Made by a program: the position numbers and the translations under genes. Shown here in pieces: positions 8,544 to 18,914 of a stretch of DNA of 64,000 nucleotides (within the stretch, counting starts at the first letter, position 1; each line of letters starts with the position of its first letter). Source of the stretch: Aeromonas taiwanensis (GTDB lineage: Bacteria; Pseudomonadota; Gammaproteobacteria; Enterobacterales; Aeromonadaceae); the NCBI RefSeq assembly GCF_000820165.1, contig NZ_CDDD01000019.1:41107-105106 (forward strand), read 5' to 3'. The notes beneath the pieces are model-generated. The model was not told where the DNA came from. It searched no databases and was given only the letters and a program-made list of their open reading frames with translations.

Positions 8544-9611
8544 ATGCAAGTATCCGATTTTCATTTTGATCTGCCAGACGAGCTGATTGCCCGCTACCCG
8601 ATGGCGGAGCGGACCGCCAGCCGCCTGCTGCAGCTCGATGGTCAAACCGGCGCCCTGCGCCACGGTCACTTTGTGGATGTGCTTGACCAGCTCAACCCCG
8701 GCGATCTGCTGGTGTTCAACAATACCCGGGTCATCCCCGCGCGCATGTTTGGCCAGAAGGCCAGCGGCGGCAAGCTGGAGGTGCTGGTGGAGCGCATTCT
8801 GGACGAGCACAGCGTGCTGGCGCACGTCCGCTCGTCCAAGTCCCCCAAGCCAGGCACCCGACTGATCCTGGATGCCGGTGCCGACGGCGTGCCCGTCGAG
8901 GCCGAGATGTGCGCCCGTCACGACGCCCTGTTCGAGATCCACTTCCTGGACCCGCGCCCTGTGCTGGAGATCCTGGAGGCCATCGGCCACATGCCGCTGC
9001 CGCCCTATATCGACCGCCCCGACGAGGACGCCGACAAGGAGCGCTACCAGACCGTCTACAACCAGAAGCCCGGTGCCGTGGCGGCGCCGACCGCCGGCCT
9101 GCACTTCGACGAGCCGCTGCTTGAACGGATCCGCGCCAAGGGGATAGAGACGGCCTTCGTCACCCTGCACGTAGGGGCGGGCACCTTCCAGCCGGTGCGC
9201 GTCGACAAGATTGAAGATCACCACATGCACTCGGAATATGCCGAGGTCCCGCAGGAGGTGGTGGATGCCATAGCCGCAACTCGCGCCCGTGGCGGTCGCG
9301 TCATTGCGGTGGGTACCACCTCGGTGCGATCGCTCGAGAGCGCGGCCAAGGTGACCCTGGCCCAGGGCAAGCCGCTGGCGCCTTTCTTCAGCGACACCGA
9401 CATCTTCATCTTCCCGGGCTACGAGTTCCAGGTGGTCGATGCCATGATCACCAACTTCCACCTGCCCGAATCCACCCTGATCATGCTGGTCAGCGCCTTC
9501 GCCGGCTACGACAACGTGATGACCGCCTATCAGGCCGCCGTGACCGGGCAGTACCGTTTCTTCAGCTACGGGGACGCCATGTTCGTCACCCGTCGCCGGG
9601 CGCAGGCTTAA
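8544..9611 (+). CDS. queA: tRNA preQ1(34) S-adenosylmethionine ribosyltransferase-isomerase
   Basis: 355 residues (E. coli 356). QueA transfers and isomerises the ribosyl group of SAM onto preQ1 at the wobble base of tRNAs with GUN anticodons, giving epoxyqueuosine. Recognised family stretches are the start [71 protein letters not shown] and [19 protein letters not shown]. The ATG is preceded by GAGGTG. It is followed by tgt, which acts at the earlier step of the same pathway, with a hairpin terminator in the gap, then yajC-secD-secF as in E. coli. Confidence 0.97.
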   Translation: MQVSDFHFDLPDELIARYPMAERTASRLLQLDGQTGALRHGHFVDVLDQLNPGDLLVFNNTRVIPARMFGQKASGGKLEVLVERILDEHSVLAHVRSSKSPKPGTRLILDAGADGVPVEAEMCARHDALFEIHFLDPRPVLEILEAIGHMPLPPYIDRPDEDADKERYQTVYNQKPGAVAAPTAGLHFDEPLLERIRAKGIETAFVTLHVGAGTFQPVRVDKIEDHHMHSEYAEVPQEVVDAIAATRARGGRVIAVGTTSVRSLESAAKVTLAQGKPLAPFFSDTDIFIFPGYEFQVVDAMITNFHLPESTLIMLVSAFAGYDNVMTAYQAAVTGQYRFFSYGDAMFVTRRRAQA

Positions 9612-9625
9612 GCCTCGCCCTTCAG

Positions 9626-9672
9626 AAGCCGTTCAGGGATTGGTTGTCAGTATCCCGGCCGGCTTCTTTTTT
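9626..9672 (+). terminator. Hairpin with T-run between queA and tgt
   Basis: Nested stems AAGCCG/CGGCTT and GGGAT/ATCCC are followed by CTTTTTT. It could attenuate read-through from queA into tgt. Confidence 0.6.
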
Positions 9673-9713
9673 CCGGGCCCATCGGGCCCTCCGTTGTCAG
9701 ACTGTTTCTCTGA

Positions 9714-10865
<1,152 letters not shown>

Positions 10866-10915
10866 CAACGATATATAAGTTAGTTTTCAAATCTACATCA
10901 ATAAGAGGTTGTTAA

Positions 10916-11251
10916 ATGAGCATTATCTCCAAGGCGTATGCAGAAGGCGCGGCTCCGGCAGCACAGGGTGGTGGCATGGAAATGATCATCATGCTGGCCG
11001 TGTTCGGTCTCATCTTCTATTTCATGATCTACCGTCCCCAGGCCAAGCGTGCCAAGGAGCATCGCAATCTGATGAGCTCCCTCTCCAAGGGCGACGAAGT
11101 GCTCACTTCCGGTGGCCTGGTCGGCAAGATCGCCAAGGTCTCCGCCGATAGCGACTACATTGTGCTGGCCCTGAACGATCAGACCCAGGTCACCATCAAG
11201 CGTGACTTCGTCTCTGCCGTTCTGCCCAAGGGTTCTATCCAGTCCCTCTAA
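10916..11251 (+). CDS. yajC: Sec translocon accessory protein YajC
   Basis: 111 residues (E. coli 110). It has one transmembrane helix, about residues 21-40 (EMIIMLAVFGLIFYFMIY), followed by the typical RPQAKRAKEHRNLMSSL and KGDEVLTSGGLVGKI segments. YajC associates with SecDF and the SecYEG holotranslocon in the inner membrane. The ATG has AAGAGGTTG upstream. secD begins 18 bases after the stop, with secF after it, so the three genes form one operon. Confidence 0.95.
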   Translation: MSIISKAYAEGAAPAAQGGGMEMIIMLAVFGLIFYFMIYRPQAKRAKEHRNLMSSLSKGDEVLTSGGLVGKIAKVSADSDYIVLALNDQTQVTIKRDFVSAVLPKGSIQSL

Positions 11252-11269
11252 TCTCCCGAGGAGCACAGC

Positions 11270-13123
11270 GTGTTAAATCGCTATCCGCTGTGGAAATACC
11301 TGATGGTGATCGTCGTGATCGCCATCGGTTTTCTATATGCAGCCCCCAATCTTTACGGCGAAGACCCGGCTCTGCAGGTCTCTGCCAGCCGCGGTGCCGA
11401 AGTCAAACTAGAAACCCTCGATCAGGTGAAAGAGACGCTGGAGGCAACCGGGATCCCGGTCAAGCATGCGGCGTTCGAGCACGGCTTCATCCTGATCCGT
11501 TTCAATAACACCGAAGACCAGCTGAAGGCCCGTGACATCGTCGCCAACAAGCTGGGGGACAACTTCATCACCGCCCTCAACCTGGCACCGTCCACCCCCG
11601 CCTGGCTCGAAGCCATCGGCGCGGCGCCCCTGAAACTCGGTCTTGACCTGCGCGGCGGCGTGCACTTCCTGATGGAAGTGGACATGGCCGAGGCGCTGAC
11701 CAAGCAGCAGGAGCAGATGGTGCAGGATTTCCGCTCCGAGCTGCGCACCCAGAAGATCCGTTACTCCGGCGTGCGCCGGGTCGGCGATCAGGTGCAGGTG
11801 GTGTTCCGTGACGAGGCCGATCAGGTCAAGGCGATCTCCTATCTGCGCCGTCAGAACCCGGATCTCACCTTCACAGGCGAGCAAAAGGGGGATGACTTCA
11901 TCCTGCTGGCCGCCTTGAGCGAAGCCAAGATCAAGGAGGTGAAGAAGTACGCCCTCGAGCAGAACATCACCATCATCCGCAACCGGGTGAACGAGCTGGG
12001 GGTGGCCGAGCCGCTGGTCCAGCAGCAGGGCGCCGAGCGCATCGTCGTCGAGCTGCCGGGGATCCAGGACACCGCCCGTGCCAAGGAGATCCTGGGGGCC
12101 ACCGCGACCCTGGAGTTCCACATGGTCGATGAGGCCGCCGACATCCAGGCCGCCGCCAGTGGCCGGGTGCCGCCGAGCTCCAAGGTCTACAACGATCGCA
12201 ACGGTCGTCCCGTGGTGCTGCACAAGCGCGTGATCCTGACCGGTGACCACATTGTGGGTGCCCAGTCCGGCTTCGATGAGTACAGCCGTCCCCAGGTCAA
12301 CATCAAGCTCGATGGCCAGGGTGGCAACAAGATGGCCAACTTCACCAAGGACAACGTTGGCAAGGGCATGGCCACCGTCTTCATCGAGTACAAGCCGGTG
12401 GGACAGCCTGGTCCGGATGGCAAGCGCAAGTTCCGCAAGCAGGAAGAGGTGATCAACGTCGCGACTATCCAGTCTCGTCTGGGTAGCCAGTTCCGCATCA
12501 CCGGGATCGACAACGCCAACGAAGCCCACAACCTGGCGCTGCTGCTGCGTGCCGGTGCCCTGATCGCCCCCATCCAGATCGTCGAAGAGCGCACCATAGG
12601 CCCGAGCCTGGGTCAGCAGAACATCGACAGCGGGATGGAAGCCATCGGCTGGGCCATGCTGGTGATCGTGCTGTTCATGGGGATCTACTACCGTGCCTTC
12701 GGCTGGGTGGCGAACCTGGCGCTGACCATGAACCTGGTGCTCATCGTCGGCATCATGTCGATGATCCCCGGGGCCACCATGACCCTGCCGGGCATCGCCG
12801 GTATCGTGCTGACGCTCGGCATGGCGGTGGATGCGAACGTGCTGATCTACGAGCGTATTCGTGAAGAGATCCGCAACGGCCGCGGAGTGCAGCAAGCCAT
12901 TCACATGGGCTTTGATCGTGCCTTCTCCACCATCGCCGACTCGAACGTCACCTCGCTCATCACCTGCGTGATCCTGTTCGGTATCGGCACCGGTGCCATC
13001 AAGGGCTTCGCCCTGACCCTCGGGATCGGTCTGACCGCCTCCATGTTTACCGCCATTACGGTATCCCGCGCCATCATCAACCTGGCCTGGGGCGGACGGC
13101 GCATCGACAAGCTGCCGATCTAA
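11270..13123 (+). CDS. secD: Protein translocase subunit SecD
   Basis: 617 residues (E. coli 615). SecD with SecF uses the proton-motive force to pull proteins out of the SecYEG channel on the periplasmic side. It has an N-terminal membrane helix (about 6-25), a large periplasmic region (about 30-455) and a C-terminal five-helix RND-type domain. The family motif [16 protein letters not shown] is at about 124-139, and [23 protein letters not shown] marks TM4 with the conserved aspartate. The start codon is GTG at 11270 with GAGGAG 8 bases upstream. secF starts 9 bases after its stop. Confidence 0.96.
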   Translation: MLNRYPLWKYLMVIVVIAIGFLYAAPNLYGEDPALQVSASRGAEVKLETLDQVKETLEATGIPVKHAAFEHGFILIRFNNTEDQLKARDIVANKLGDNFITALNLAPSTPAWLEAIGAAPLKLGLDLRGGVHFLMEVDMAEALTKQQEQMVQDFRSELRTQKIRYSGVRRVGDQVQVVFRDEADQVKAISYLRRQNPDLTFTGEQKGDDFILLAALSEAKIKEVKKYALEQNITIIRNRVNELGVAEPLVQQQGAERIVVELPGIQDTARAKEILGATATLEFHMVDEAADIQAAASGRVPPSSKVYNDRNGRPVVLHKRVILTGDHIVGAQSGFDEYSRPQVNIKLDGQGGNKMANFTKDNVGKGMATVFIEYKPVGQPGPDGKRKFRKQEEVINVATIQSRLGSQFRITGIDNANEAHNLALLLRAGALIAPIQIVEERTIGPSLGQQNIDSGMEAIGWAMLVIVLFMGIYYRAFGWVANLALTMNLVLIVGIMSMIPGATMTLPGIAGIVLTLGMAVDANVLIYERIREEIRNGRGVQQAIHMGFDRAFSTIADSNVTSLITCVILFGIGTGAIKGFALTLGIGLTASMFTAITVSRAIINLAWGGRRIDKLPI

Positions 13124-13132
13124 GGAAGAGAC

Positions 13133-14080
13133 ATGTTTCAAATTCTACATTTTGAAAAGCCCATCCCCTTCATGCGCTTCGCCAAGCTGGGGATGGTCCT
13201 CTCCGCGCTGGTGACGGTGTTCGCTCTCTACGTTCTGTACGACCGCGGCCTGAACTGGGGGCTGGACTTCACCGGTGGCACCACCATCGAGGTGGGGTTC
13301 GAGCAGTCGGTGAGCCTGGACAAGATGCACGAGGCGCTGGATCAGCAGAAGATTGAAGGGGCGACCCTGCAGTTCTTCGGCTCCAGCCGTGACGTGCTGG
13401 TGCGCATGACCCCGAAAGAGGGGGTCAAGGTGGAACAGCAGGGCAACGAGGTGCTGGCGGCAGCCAAGTTGATCGACGAGAGTGCCGTGCTCAAGCGCGT
13501 CGAGTTCGTCGGCCCCTCCGTGGGTGACGAGCTGGCGACAGACGGTGCCCTGGCCATGCTGGCCTCCATCCTCTGTATCCTGATCTACGTGGCGGTGCGC
13601 TTCGAGTGGCGTCTGGCCACCGGGGGTATCCTCTCCCTGGCTCACGACGTGATCATCACCCTCGGCATCTTTGCCTACTTCCAGTACGAGTTCGATCTGA
13701 CCGTGCTGGCGGCGCTGATGACGCTGGTGGGGTACTCCCTGAACGACACCATCGTCGTGTTCGACCGCGTGCGGGAGAACTTCCGCAAGGTGCGCCGTGG
13801 GGATACCGCGGAGATCATGGATCTCTCCATGACCGAGACCCTGAGCCGGACCATCATCACCTCGGGGTTGACCTTCGTGGTGGTGGTGGCGCTGCTGCTC
13901 AAGGGCGGGCCGCTCATCCACGGCTTTGCCATCGCCATGGTGATCGGGGTGGCCTTCGGGACCTACTCCTCCATCTATGTGGCGAGCGCCTCTGCCATGT
14001 TCCTCGGGGTCAAGCGTGAGCACATGCTGCCGACCCAGGTGGAAAAAGAGGGAGCGGATCAACAAGAGATCCTGCCGTAA
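13133..14080 (+). CDS. secF: Protein translocase subunit SecF
   Basis: 315 residues (E. coli 323). It partners SecD and has six predicted transmembrane helices: one near 17-37 and five between about 140 and 300. The motifs are GLNWGLDFTGGTTIEVGF after the first helix and the SLNDTIVVFDRVREN segment in TM4. AAGGAAGAG precedes the ATG. It is the last gene of the yajC-secD-secF operon, followed directly by a terminator. Confidence 0.96.
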   Translation: MFQILHFEKPIPFMRFAKLGMVLSALVTVFALYVLYDRGLNWGLDFTGGTTIEVGFEQSVSLDKMHEALDQQKIEGATLQFFGSSRDVLVRMTPKEGVKVEQQGNEVLAAAKLIDESAVLKRVEFVGPSVGDELATDGALAMLASILCILIYVAVRFEWRLATGGILSLAHDVIITLGIFAYFQYEFDLTVLAALMTLVGYSLNDTIVVFDRVRENFRKVRRGDTAEIMDLSMTETLSRTIITSGLTFVVVVALLLKGGPLIHGFAIAMVIGVAFGTYSSIYVASASAMFLGVKREHMLPTQVEKEGADQQEILP

Positions 14081-14085
14081 CAGAC

Positions 14086-14110
14086 AAGGGCGCCGCAAGG
14101 CGCCCTTTCT
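14086..14110 (+). terminator. Terminator after secF
   Basis: A 9-bp stem AAGGGCGCC/GGCGCCCTT with a 4-base loop is followed by TCT. Confidence 0.85.
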
Positions 14111-14181
14111 CTTGTGGGCCGGGTGAGTCATGATGCTTCCCACACACCCATCTCCGATTACCCAACGCAAGGAGCAAGCCA

Positions 14182-14550
14182 ATGCAACATAACCCCCGTT
14201 TTCTGGCCCTGGTCGAGGCCATTCGTCCGCAGGTGCAGGAAACCGACGTTCACCAGATCAAGCGCTGGCAGGATGAAGGCCGGGATTTTCACCTGGTCGA
14301 CGTGCGCGAGGAGAGCGAATGGGCCAAGGGCCATCTGCCAGGCGCCACCTACCTGGGGCGTGGGGTGATAGAGCGGGACATCGAGACCCGCTATCCCGAT
14401 CCGACGACCGAGCTCTACCTCTATTGTGGTGGCGGATTTCGCTCCATCCTGGTGGCGGACAACCTGCAGAAGATGGGGTATTCCCACGTCGTCAGTGTCG
14501 ATGGAGGCTTTCGTGGTTGGAGTGAGGCCGGATACCCTGTCGAATCCTGA
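14182..14550 (+). CDS. Single-domain rhodanese-like sulfurtransferase
   Basis: 122 residues with one rhodanese domain. VDVREESEWAKGHLPGA is the CH2 motif region and the active-site loop CGGGFRS holds the catalytic cysteine C82, followed by LQKMGYSHVVSVDGGFRGW. These proteins move sulfane sulfur; the acceptor is unknown here. There is no signal peptide, so it is cytoplasmic. The ATG follows AAGGAGCAAGCCA. It stands alone between secF and the nlpI-like gene. It may be a GlpE- or PspE-like sulfurtransferase, but I do not assign a name. Confidence 0.88.
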   Translation: MQHNPRFLALVEAIRPQVQETDVHQIKRWQDEGRDFHLVDVREESEWAKGHLPGATYLGRGVIERDIETRYPDPTTELYLYCGGGFRSILVADNLQKMGYSHVVSVDGGFRGWSEAGYPVES

Positions 14551-14640
14551 TTTATTTGAGGGATAGGGGTTGCGCCACATGACAAACGGCCCCGTGATCT
14601 TTACCATATGCGGGGTCAAGCGTAAGCGTCGGAGTGTTCA

Positions 14641-15573
14641 TTGAACGTCAGGATAGGGATTGGATACCTCACGGGTATCCTGTTGTTGCTCCCCATGTGG
14701 GGATGCAGCAGTAGCAGTCAGGTACAAACGCCTCAAGTTCCCAAGCCGCAACCCGCTTCACTGGTATTGGCGACCCCTTTGCAGGTCTCCTACCAGAGCG
14801 AGTTGGCGCTGGCGCGACTCGGGCAGATGCTCAGTGAAATGGAATTGACGACCGAACAGCGGGCAGAACTCTTCTACGAGCGTGCCGTGGTGTTTGACCG
14901 GGTTGGCTTGCGCTCCCTCGCACGGCTCGACTTCAACCGCGCCCTGCGGGAGAAGCCCGACTTTGCCGAGGCTTACAACTTCATCGGTGTCTATCTGGTT
15001 CAGCAGCAGAACTATGACGAGGCCTATGAGGCCTTCGATTCGGCCCTGGAGCTGGCCCCGGATTACGACTATGCCTATCTCAATCGGGGGATTGCCCTCT
15101 ATTACGGCAACCGTCCCGAGCTCGCCACGGCCGATATGAAGCGCTTCTACGAGGCGCAACCGGAAGACCCTTACCGGGTGCTCTGGCTCTATCTGGCCGA
15201 GCAGAAGCTCAACGGGCCGGCGGCCATGAGCCGGATGCGCGAGCGGCTCAACAAGTATGACGACGATGCCTGGAACTGGGATCTGGTTCGCCTCTACACC
15301 GGCGAGATCAATGCCACCCAGCTGATGACCAACGTGGTGAAAGGGGTGAAGGACAACCGGGAGCTCGCCGAGCGCCTGTGCGAAACCTACTTCTATCTCG
15401 GCAAGTTCGAGCTGGCCAAGGGCAACCGCAAGGAGGCCATCAGCTACTTCAAGCTGGCGCTGGCGAACAACGTCTATGACTTCATCGAGCATCGCTACTC
15501 CTTGCTGGAGCTGGAGCTGATGGCGCGCAAACCCCTGCCACCGGGAGCCCAGGGCAAGAACGGCAAGGCGTGA
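14641..15573 (+). CDS. nlpI: NlpI-like TPR lipoprotein
   Basis: 310 residues (E. coli NlpI 294). A signal peptide ends in a lipobox with the lipidated cysteine at residue 22 (PMWGC). Tetratricopeptide repeats follow, seen best at about 80-180 (RAVVFDRVGLRSLARLDFNRALREKPD, then EAYNFIGVYLVQQQNYDEAYEAFDSALE, abbreviated family pattern). In E. coli NlpI is an outer-membrane lipoprotein adaptor that recruits Prc protease and peptidoglycan hydrolases. The start codon is TTG at 14641 with GGAG about 6 bases upstream. The name rests on length, lipobox and repeat pattern. Confidence 0.82.
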   Translation: MNVRIGIGYLTGILLLLPMWGCSSSSQVQTPQVPKPQPASLVLATPLQVSYQSELALARLGQMLSEMELTTEQRAELFYERAVVFDRVGLRSLARLDFNRALREKPDFAEAYNFIGVYLVQQQNYDEAYEAFDSALELAPDYDYAYLNRGIALYYGNRPELATADMKRFYEAQPEDPYRVLWLYLAEQKLNGPAAMSRMRERLNKYDDDAWNWDLVRLYTGEINATQLMTNVVKGVKDNRELAERLCETYFYLGKFELAKGNRKEAISYFKLALANNVYDFIEHRYSLLELELMARKPLPPGAQGKNGKA

Positions 15574-15592
15574 TGCGTCTGTCGCCCCTGTG

Positions 15593-15619
15593 AAAAAGGC
15601 CTCATTGCGAGGCCTTTTT
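15593..15619. terminator. Bidirectional terminator between nlpI and ubiV
   Basis: An 11-bp stem AAAAAGGCCTC/GAGGCCTTTTT with a 5-base loop serves convergent genes. Confidence 0.88.
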
Positions 15620-15706
15620 GCTGTCTGCGATATGGGGTTGCTGCCCGGCTCGGGCAGGGAGCAGGGAGGGGATCATGATGGTCTCCCTGCTGTGCGCTTC
15701 TCTTCG

Positions 15707-16579
15707 TTATTCCACCAGGCTCATGCCCGGGATCTGGCGCCAGTAGCCGTTGCAGTCCCGCTCCTGCTGGAGGGGCAGGGGGGCCTGCCCCTGCGCATTG
15801 GCCTTGAAGCGTGCCAGCATGTCCAGGGTGTCCAGCCCCTGGGGGGAGAGACGCACCACGTCCACCAGTCCCGCCATGCCCGCAAGCTCGTTGCCCAGGT
15901 TGTAGCAGTAGCCGGACTGGGTCTGGATGCCGTTGAGGTTGAACACCTTCTGCCCCTCGCGGCTGTTGGCCAGCCGTCCGGTGGGGTAGTGGATGCAGGC
16001 GAGCTCACAGTTGTCCTTGGGCTTGTCCAGGGAGCGGGCGGTGAAGCAGCGCGCCGAGTAGGCGAGGGGCAGATGACCATAGGCGAAGACCTCCACCTCG
16101 AACTGCTGGCGCTCCTTGCCCAGATCCTGGACAAGCTGTACCAGCCAGTCGCGGGAGAGTTCCACCGGCATCACCCAGCGTTGCATCCCGCTCTTGATCA
16201 GCATGCGCAGCACGTCGGCGTTGTAGGCGTTGATGGCGGGGCCGCAGACAAAGGGGAGGCCGCCCTCGCGGGCAAGTTGAACCGTGCCCAGATCGTTGGC
16301 CTCGATCAGGAGATCGCCGTTGTCGACCAGCCGCTTAACCTCCTTGAGCTCCGACGGGGCCGAGATCAGGGCCAGGGTGGAGAGCACGGCCTGCTTGCCG
16401 GAGCCGGCCACCTGGCGGGCCAGGGCAATCCAGTCATCCACTTTGAGTTCGCGGCGCTTGCTGCACACCGTCTCCCCCAGATAGATGATGTCGGCCTGGC
16501 TTTGGGCTGCCGCCTCATAGAAGGCCTGGGTATCGGCCTTGGGCCAGTAGAAGAGCAGGGGCCCGAGAGAGAATTGCAT
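15707..16579 (-). CDS. ubiV: O2-independent ubiquinone biosynthesis protein UbiV (U32 family)
   Basis: 290 residues (E. coli YhbV/UbiV 292). With UbiU it forms a complex that hydroxylates ubiquinone precursors without oxygen, using prephenate as hydroxyl donor in E. coli. The four [4Fe-4S] cysteines are C39, C178, C191 and C195, matching the E. coli spacing. The peptidase_U32 fold is visible in LYWPKADTQAFYEAA and DLGTVQLAREGGLPF. The ATG at 16579 is chosen because AAGGAG lies 8 bases upstream; an in-frame ATG further upstream has none. It is downstream of ubiU on the same strand, 60 bases apart. Confidence 0.93.
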   Translation of the reverse strand: MQFSLGPLLFYWPKADTQAFYEAAAQSQADIIYLGETVCSKRRELKVDDWIALARQVAGSGKQAVLSTLALISAPSELKEVKRLVDNGDLLIEANDLGTVQLAREGGLPFVCGPAINAYNADVLRMLIKSGMQRWVMPVELSRDWLVQLVQDLGKERQQFEVEVFAYGHLPLAYSARCFTARSLDKPKDNCELACIHYPTGRLANSREGQKVFNLNGIQTQSGYCYNLGNELAGMAGLVDVVRLSPQGLDTLDMLARFKANAQGQAPLPLQQERDCNGYWRQIPGMSLVE

Positions 16580-16639
16580 CAGTGGCGCTCCTTGTTGCCG
16601 CAAGTGAAGAGGAGAAAAGAGAAGGGCATCGGGGACTCC

Positions 16640-17635
16640 TTACTGCCACTGGCGATGATAGGCACCGAGGGTGGTCTGGCTTCCCTCGGAGACGCGGGCG
16701 AGCTGGGCGTCCCACTCGGCCTTGACCTGATAGGCTTCGGGGTTGGCTTGATAGGCATCGATGGCGGCGCGCCAGACCCGGGTTACCTGCTCCACATAGG
16801 CAGGACTGCGCTGGCGTCCTTCGATCTTTACCGACTGGATGCCGGTCTGGCACAACTCGGGCAACAGGCCCAGGGTGTTGAGGCTGGTCGGCTCCTCCAG
16901 GGCATGGTAGGTCTGGCCGTCCACCTCGAAGCGCCCCTTGCACAGGGTCGGGTAGCCGGCGTTTTCACCCCGGCCGTAGCGATCGATCAGCACCTCGTTG
17001 AGCCGCGACTCGAGGCCGAGGGGGGTTTCCTCCCAGCGCACGAACTTGGCGGGTGAGCAGGCCCCCACGGTATTGGGGCTCTCGCCGGTCATGTAGGAGG
17101 AGAGGTAGCAGCGCCCTTCCGCCATGATGCAGAGGCTGCCGAAGGCGAACACCTCGAGACCGACGTCGGTCTCGCGAGCCAGCTGTTTCACCTGGTGCAT
17201 GGAGAGCACCCGCGGCAGTACCACACGGCCGACGTTGAAGTGCTGCTGGTAGAAGCGGATGGCGGCGGCGTTGGTGGCGCTGGCCTGTACCGACACGTGA
17301 AGCTCCATGTCGGGGTGGCGGCGGCTGGCGTAATCGAGCACGGCGAGATCGGCGATGATCAGGGCATCGGCCCCGAGTGCCACCCCCTTGTCGACCGCCT
17401 GCTTCCAGCGGGCATCGGAGCCAGGGTGGGCGAAGGTGTTGATGGCGATGTGCAACTTGCGGCCGTGCTGGTGCACGTAGTCGACCGCTTTATCCAGCTT
17501 GCTGTCGGTGAAGTTGAGGCCGGCGAAATGGCGGGCGTTGGTGTCATCCTTGAAGCCGATATAGACGGCGTCGGCTCCGTTATCCACGGCCGTCTTCAGT
17601 GCCGGCAGGCTGCCTGCCGGGCAGAGTAATTCCAT
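16640..17635 (-). CDS. ubiU: O2-independent ubiquinone biosynthesis protein UbiU (U32 family)
   Basis: 331 residues, the same length as E. coli YhbU/UbiU. The [4Fe-4S] ligands C169, C176, C193 and C232 fall at exactly the E. coli positions. The start MELLCPAGSLPALKTAVDNGADAV and the segment EGRCYLSSYMTGES are diagnostic of this branch of peptidase U32 proteins. The frame is open upstream to a TTG at 17758, but homology begins at this ATG. It is divergent from ubiT, and a candidate FNR site lies between. The arrangement ubiUV plus ubiT equals yhbUV-yhbT in E. coli. Confidence 0.94.
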   Translation of the reverse strand: MELLCPAGSLPALKTAVDNGADAVYIGFKDDTNARHFAGLNFTDSKLDKAVDYVHQHGRKLHIAINTFAHPGSDARWKQAVDKGVALGADALIIADLAVLDYASRRHPDMELHVSVQASATNAAAIRFYQQHFNVGRVVLPRVLSMHQVKQLARETDVGLEVFAFGSLCIMAEGRCYLSSYMTGESPNTVGACSPAKFVRWEETPLGLESRLNEVLIDRYGRGENAGYPTLCKGRFEVDGQTYHALEEPTSLNTLGLLPELCQTGIQSVKIEGRQRSPAYVEQVTRVWRAAIDAYQANPEAYQVKAEWDAQLARVSEGSQTTLGAYHRQWQ

Positions 17636-17760
17636 CGGGTACGCTCCGAGAGGGCAAAATGCAAAAAAGTGGCCCGATTGTATGCATGCTCGCGCCCCCA
17701 CTTTTTGACCTGAGGCAGCTTTACGTGGCTTTACCCTTCTCGAGGTAAGTGGGCACAAGT

Positions 17761-17774
17761 TTGATTTTCAACAG
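17761..17774. promoter_or_regulatory. Candidate FNR-type site between ubiU and ubiT
   Basis: TTGAT, four bases, AACAG matches 8 of the 10 conserved positions of TTGAT-N4-ATCAA. The site lies between the divergent ubiU and ubiT starts. Anaerobic control of these genes would make sense; the site itself is inference. Confidence 0.4.
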
Positions 17775-17825
17775 GATCTGGATGAAGGGCCTGTGCTTGA
17801 ATGCGCAAAAAACTGGGAGTTTATC

Positions 17826-18353
17826 GTGCTTCAACAACTGCAACACCGCCTGGTCGAACAGGCTCCTCGTCTCTTGCGCCACCCCCTCAAGCTGGTGCCC
17901 TTCGCCTTGCAACAGAACCTGATGGAGGCCCTGCTGGCAAAGGTATTCGGGGAGGCCATCGACGAGGGGGATTTTGCATTTCTGGCGGGAAAATGGCTGA
18001 AGGTCGAGGTCACGGATCTCGGGCTCTGCTGGTTTATCAGTGAACGTGACGGGAAGCTGGTGGTAGCCCGTCAGTGCGAGCAACCCGACGTCTGCTTCAG
18101 CGGCAGCAGCCAGGATCTCATCCTGATCGCCGGGCGCCGTGAAGATCCGGATTCCCTCTTCTTCCAGCGCAGATTGAAGATAGAAGGGAAGACGGAGCTG
18201 GGTCTGGAGGTGAAAAACCTGATGGACAGCCTGGATCTCGACGGTCTGCCCGCCCTGATGAAGTATCCCCTGATGGATCTGGCCACGCTGATCGAACGCG
18301 TCCGCGCCAACGCGCCCTCAGCGCAGGAGCCGGCTCCCGCGCCTGTGGGTTGA
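17826..18353 (+). CDS. ubiT: Ubiquinone biosynthesis accessory factor UbiT (SCP2 domain)
   Basis: 175 residues (E. coli YhbT/UbiT 174). A single SCP2 lipid-binding domain carries family segments FLAGKWLKVEVTDLGLCWF, DVCFSGSSQDLILIA, DPDSLFFQRRLKIEG and TELGLEVKNLMD. UbiT binds prenylated intermediates and works with UbiUV in O2-independent ubiquinone synthesis. The GTG at 17826 is preceded by GGGAG at 6 bases and aligns with the E. coli start; an upstream in-frame GTG at 17793 would add 11 residues. Its 3' end overlaps the convergent membrane-protein gene by 36 bases. Confidence 0.92.
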   Translation: MLQQLQHRLVEQAPRLLRHPLKLVPFALQQNLMEALLAKVFGEAIDEGDFAFLAGKWLKVEVTDLGLCWFISERDGKLVVARQCEQPDVCFSGSSQDLILIAGRREDPDSLFFQRRLKIEGKTELGLEVKNLMDSLDLDGLPALMKYPLMDLATLIERVRANAPSAQEPAPAPVG

Positions 18354-18734
18354 GCTGCGCCTCAGTTGCTTGGCCAACCCCCTTGCATGGTGGCGGTGCA
18401 GACGCCGGGCCCACAGGCATCGACAGCCCCACAAACAGGGGAGCAGCGCCAGCAGCGGCGTGGTCTCAGGCAGGCGCAGCAGCATCAGCCCCAGCGCCAG
18501 CCACAGAAACGGCAGGGCCTCATAGAACCATTCGGGTTGCAGCCAGCGCTTGGCCGGGAAGATCACGAGATCGGTACGCCGGTAGTTGGAACGCATCATC
18601 CAGATGAGGGTCCCCACCACAAACAACAGGGCGGCCGCGAGCCATATCAGGGGAGAGTGGGCGAAGAGCCACAGGGCGGCGGCCATAAACAGATACAGCT
18701 GCGGCAGTTGCTCGTAGATCCAGAGAGGAAGCAT
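18318..18734 (-). CDS. Small inner-membrane protein of unknown function
   Basis: 138 residues with hydrophobic segments at about 10-42 (probably two short helices) and about 72-98, and a very basic Arg/His-rich C-terminal tail from about 100. It looks like a two-to-four-helix inner-membrane protein with a cytoplasmic tail. The motif RRTDLVIFPAKRWLQPEWFYEALPF links the helices. The frame is open upstream to 18857, but GGAG lies about 8 bases before the ATG at 18734, so I start there. It converges on and overlaps the end of ubiT by 36 bases. No named family is recognised; in E. coli suhB occupies the place divergent from trmJ. Confidence 0.6.
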   Translation of the reverse strand: MLPLWIYEQLPQLYLFMAAALWLFAHSPLIWLAAALLFVVGTLIWMMRSNYRRTDLVIFPAKRWLQPEWFYEALPFLWLALGLMLLRLPETTPLLALLPCLWGCRCLWARRLHRHHARGLAKQLRRSSTHRRGSRLLR

Positions 18735-18872
18735 GGACGGGCTCCGTGACGGCGGCTCATCCTTTAAATCTAGTCTGAGGGCGCACCTCTCCTCAGGCCG
18801 GTTGGTTATACGAAGGATCACGTTAGTTCTGAAATGCGAGGTCAGAAGCGGTGCCAAAATAGCGATTGGTTA

Positions 18873-18881
18873 TGTTACAAT
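18873..18881 (+). promoter_or_regulatory. Possible extended -10 promoter of trmJ
   Basis: TGTTACAAT fits an extended -10 element (TG-N-TANNNT), 34 bases before the trmJ ATG. No good -35 box is seen. Confidence 0.4.
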
Positions 18882-18914
18882 TGCGCGCCATTTTTGACTG
18901 AAGATTGACTGGGC

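Noticed and set aside
11408..13141. 577-codon open frame antisense to secD
   Set aside because: Same cause; the His/Asp/Gln-rich composition is typical of antisense reading of GC-rich coding sequence.
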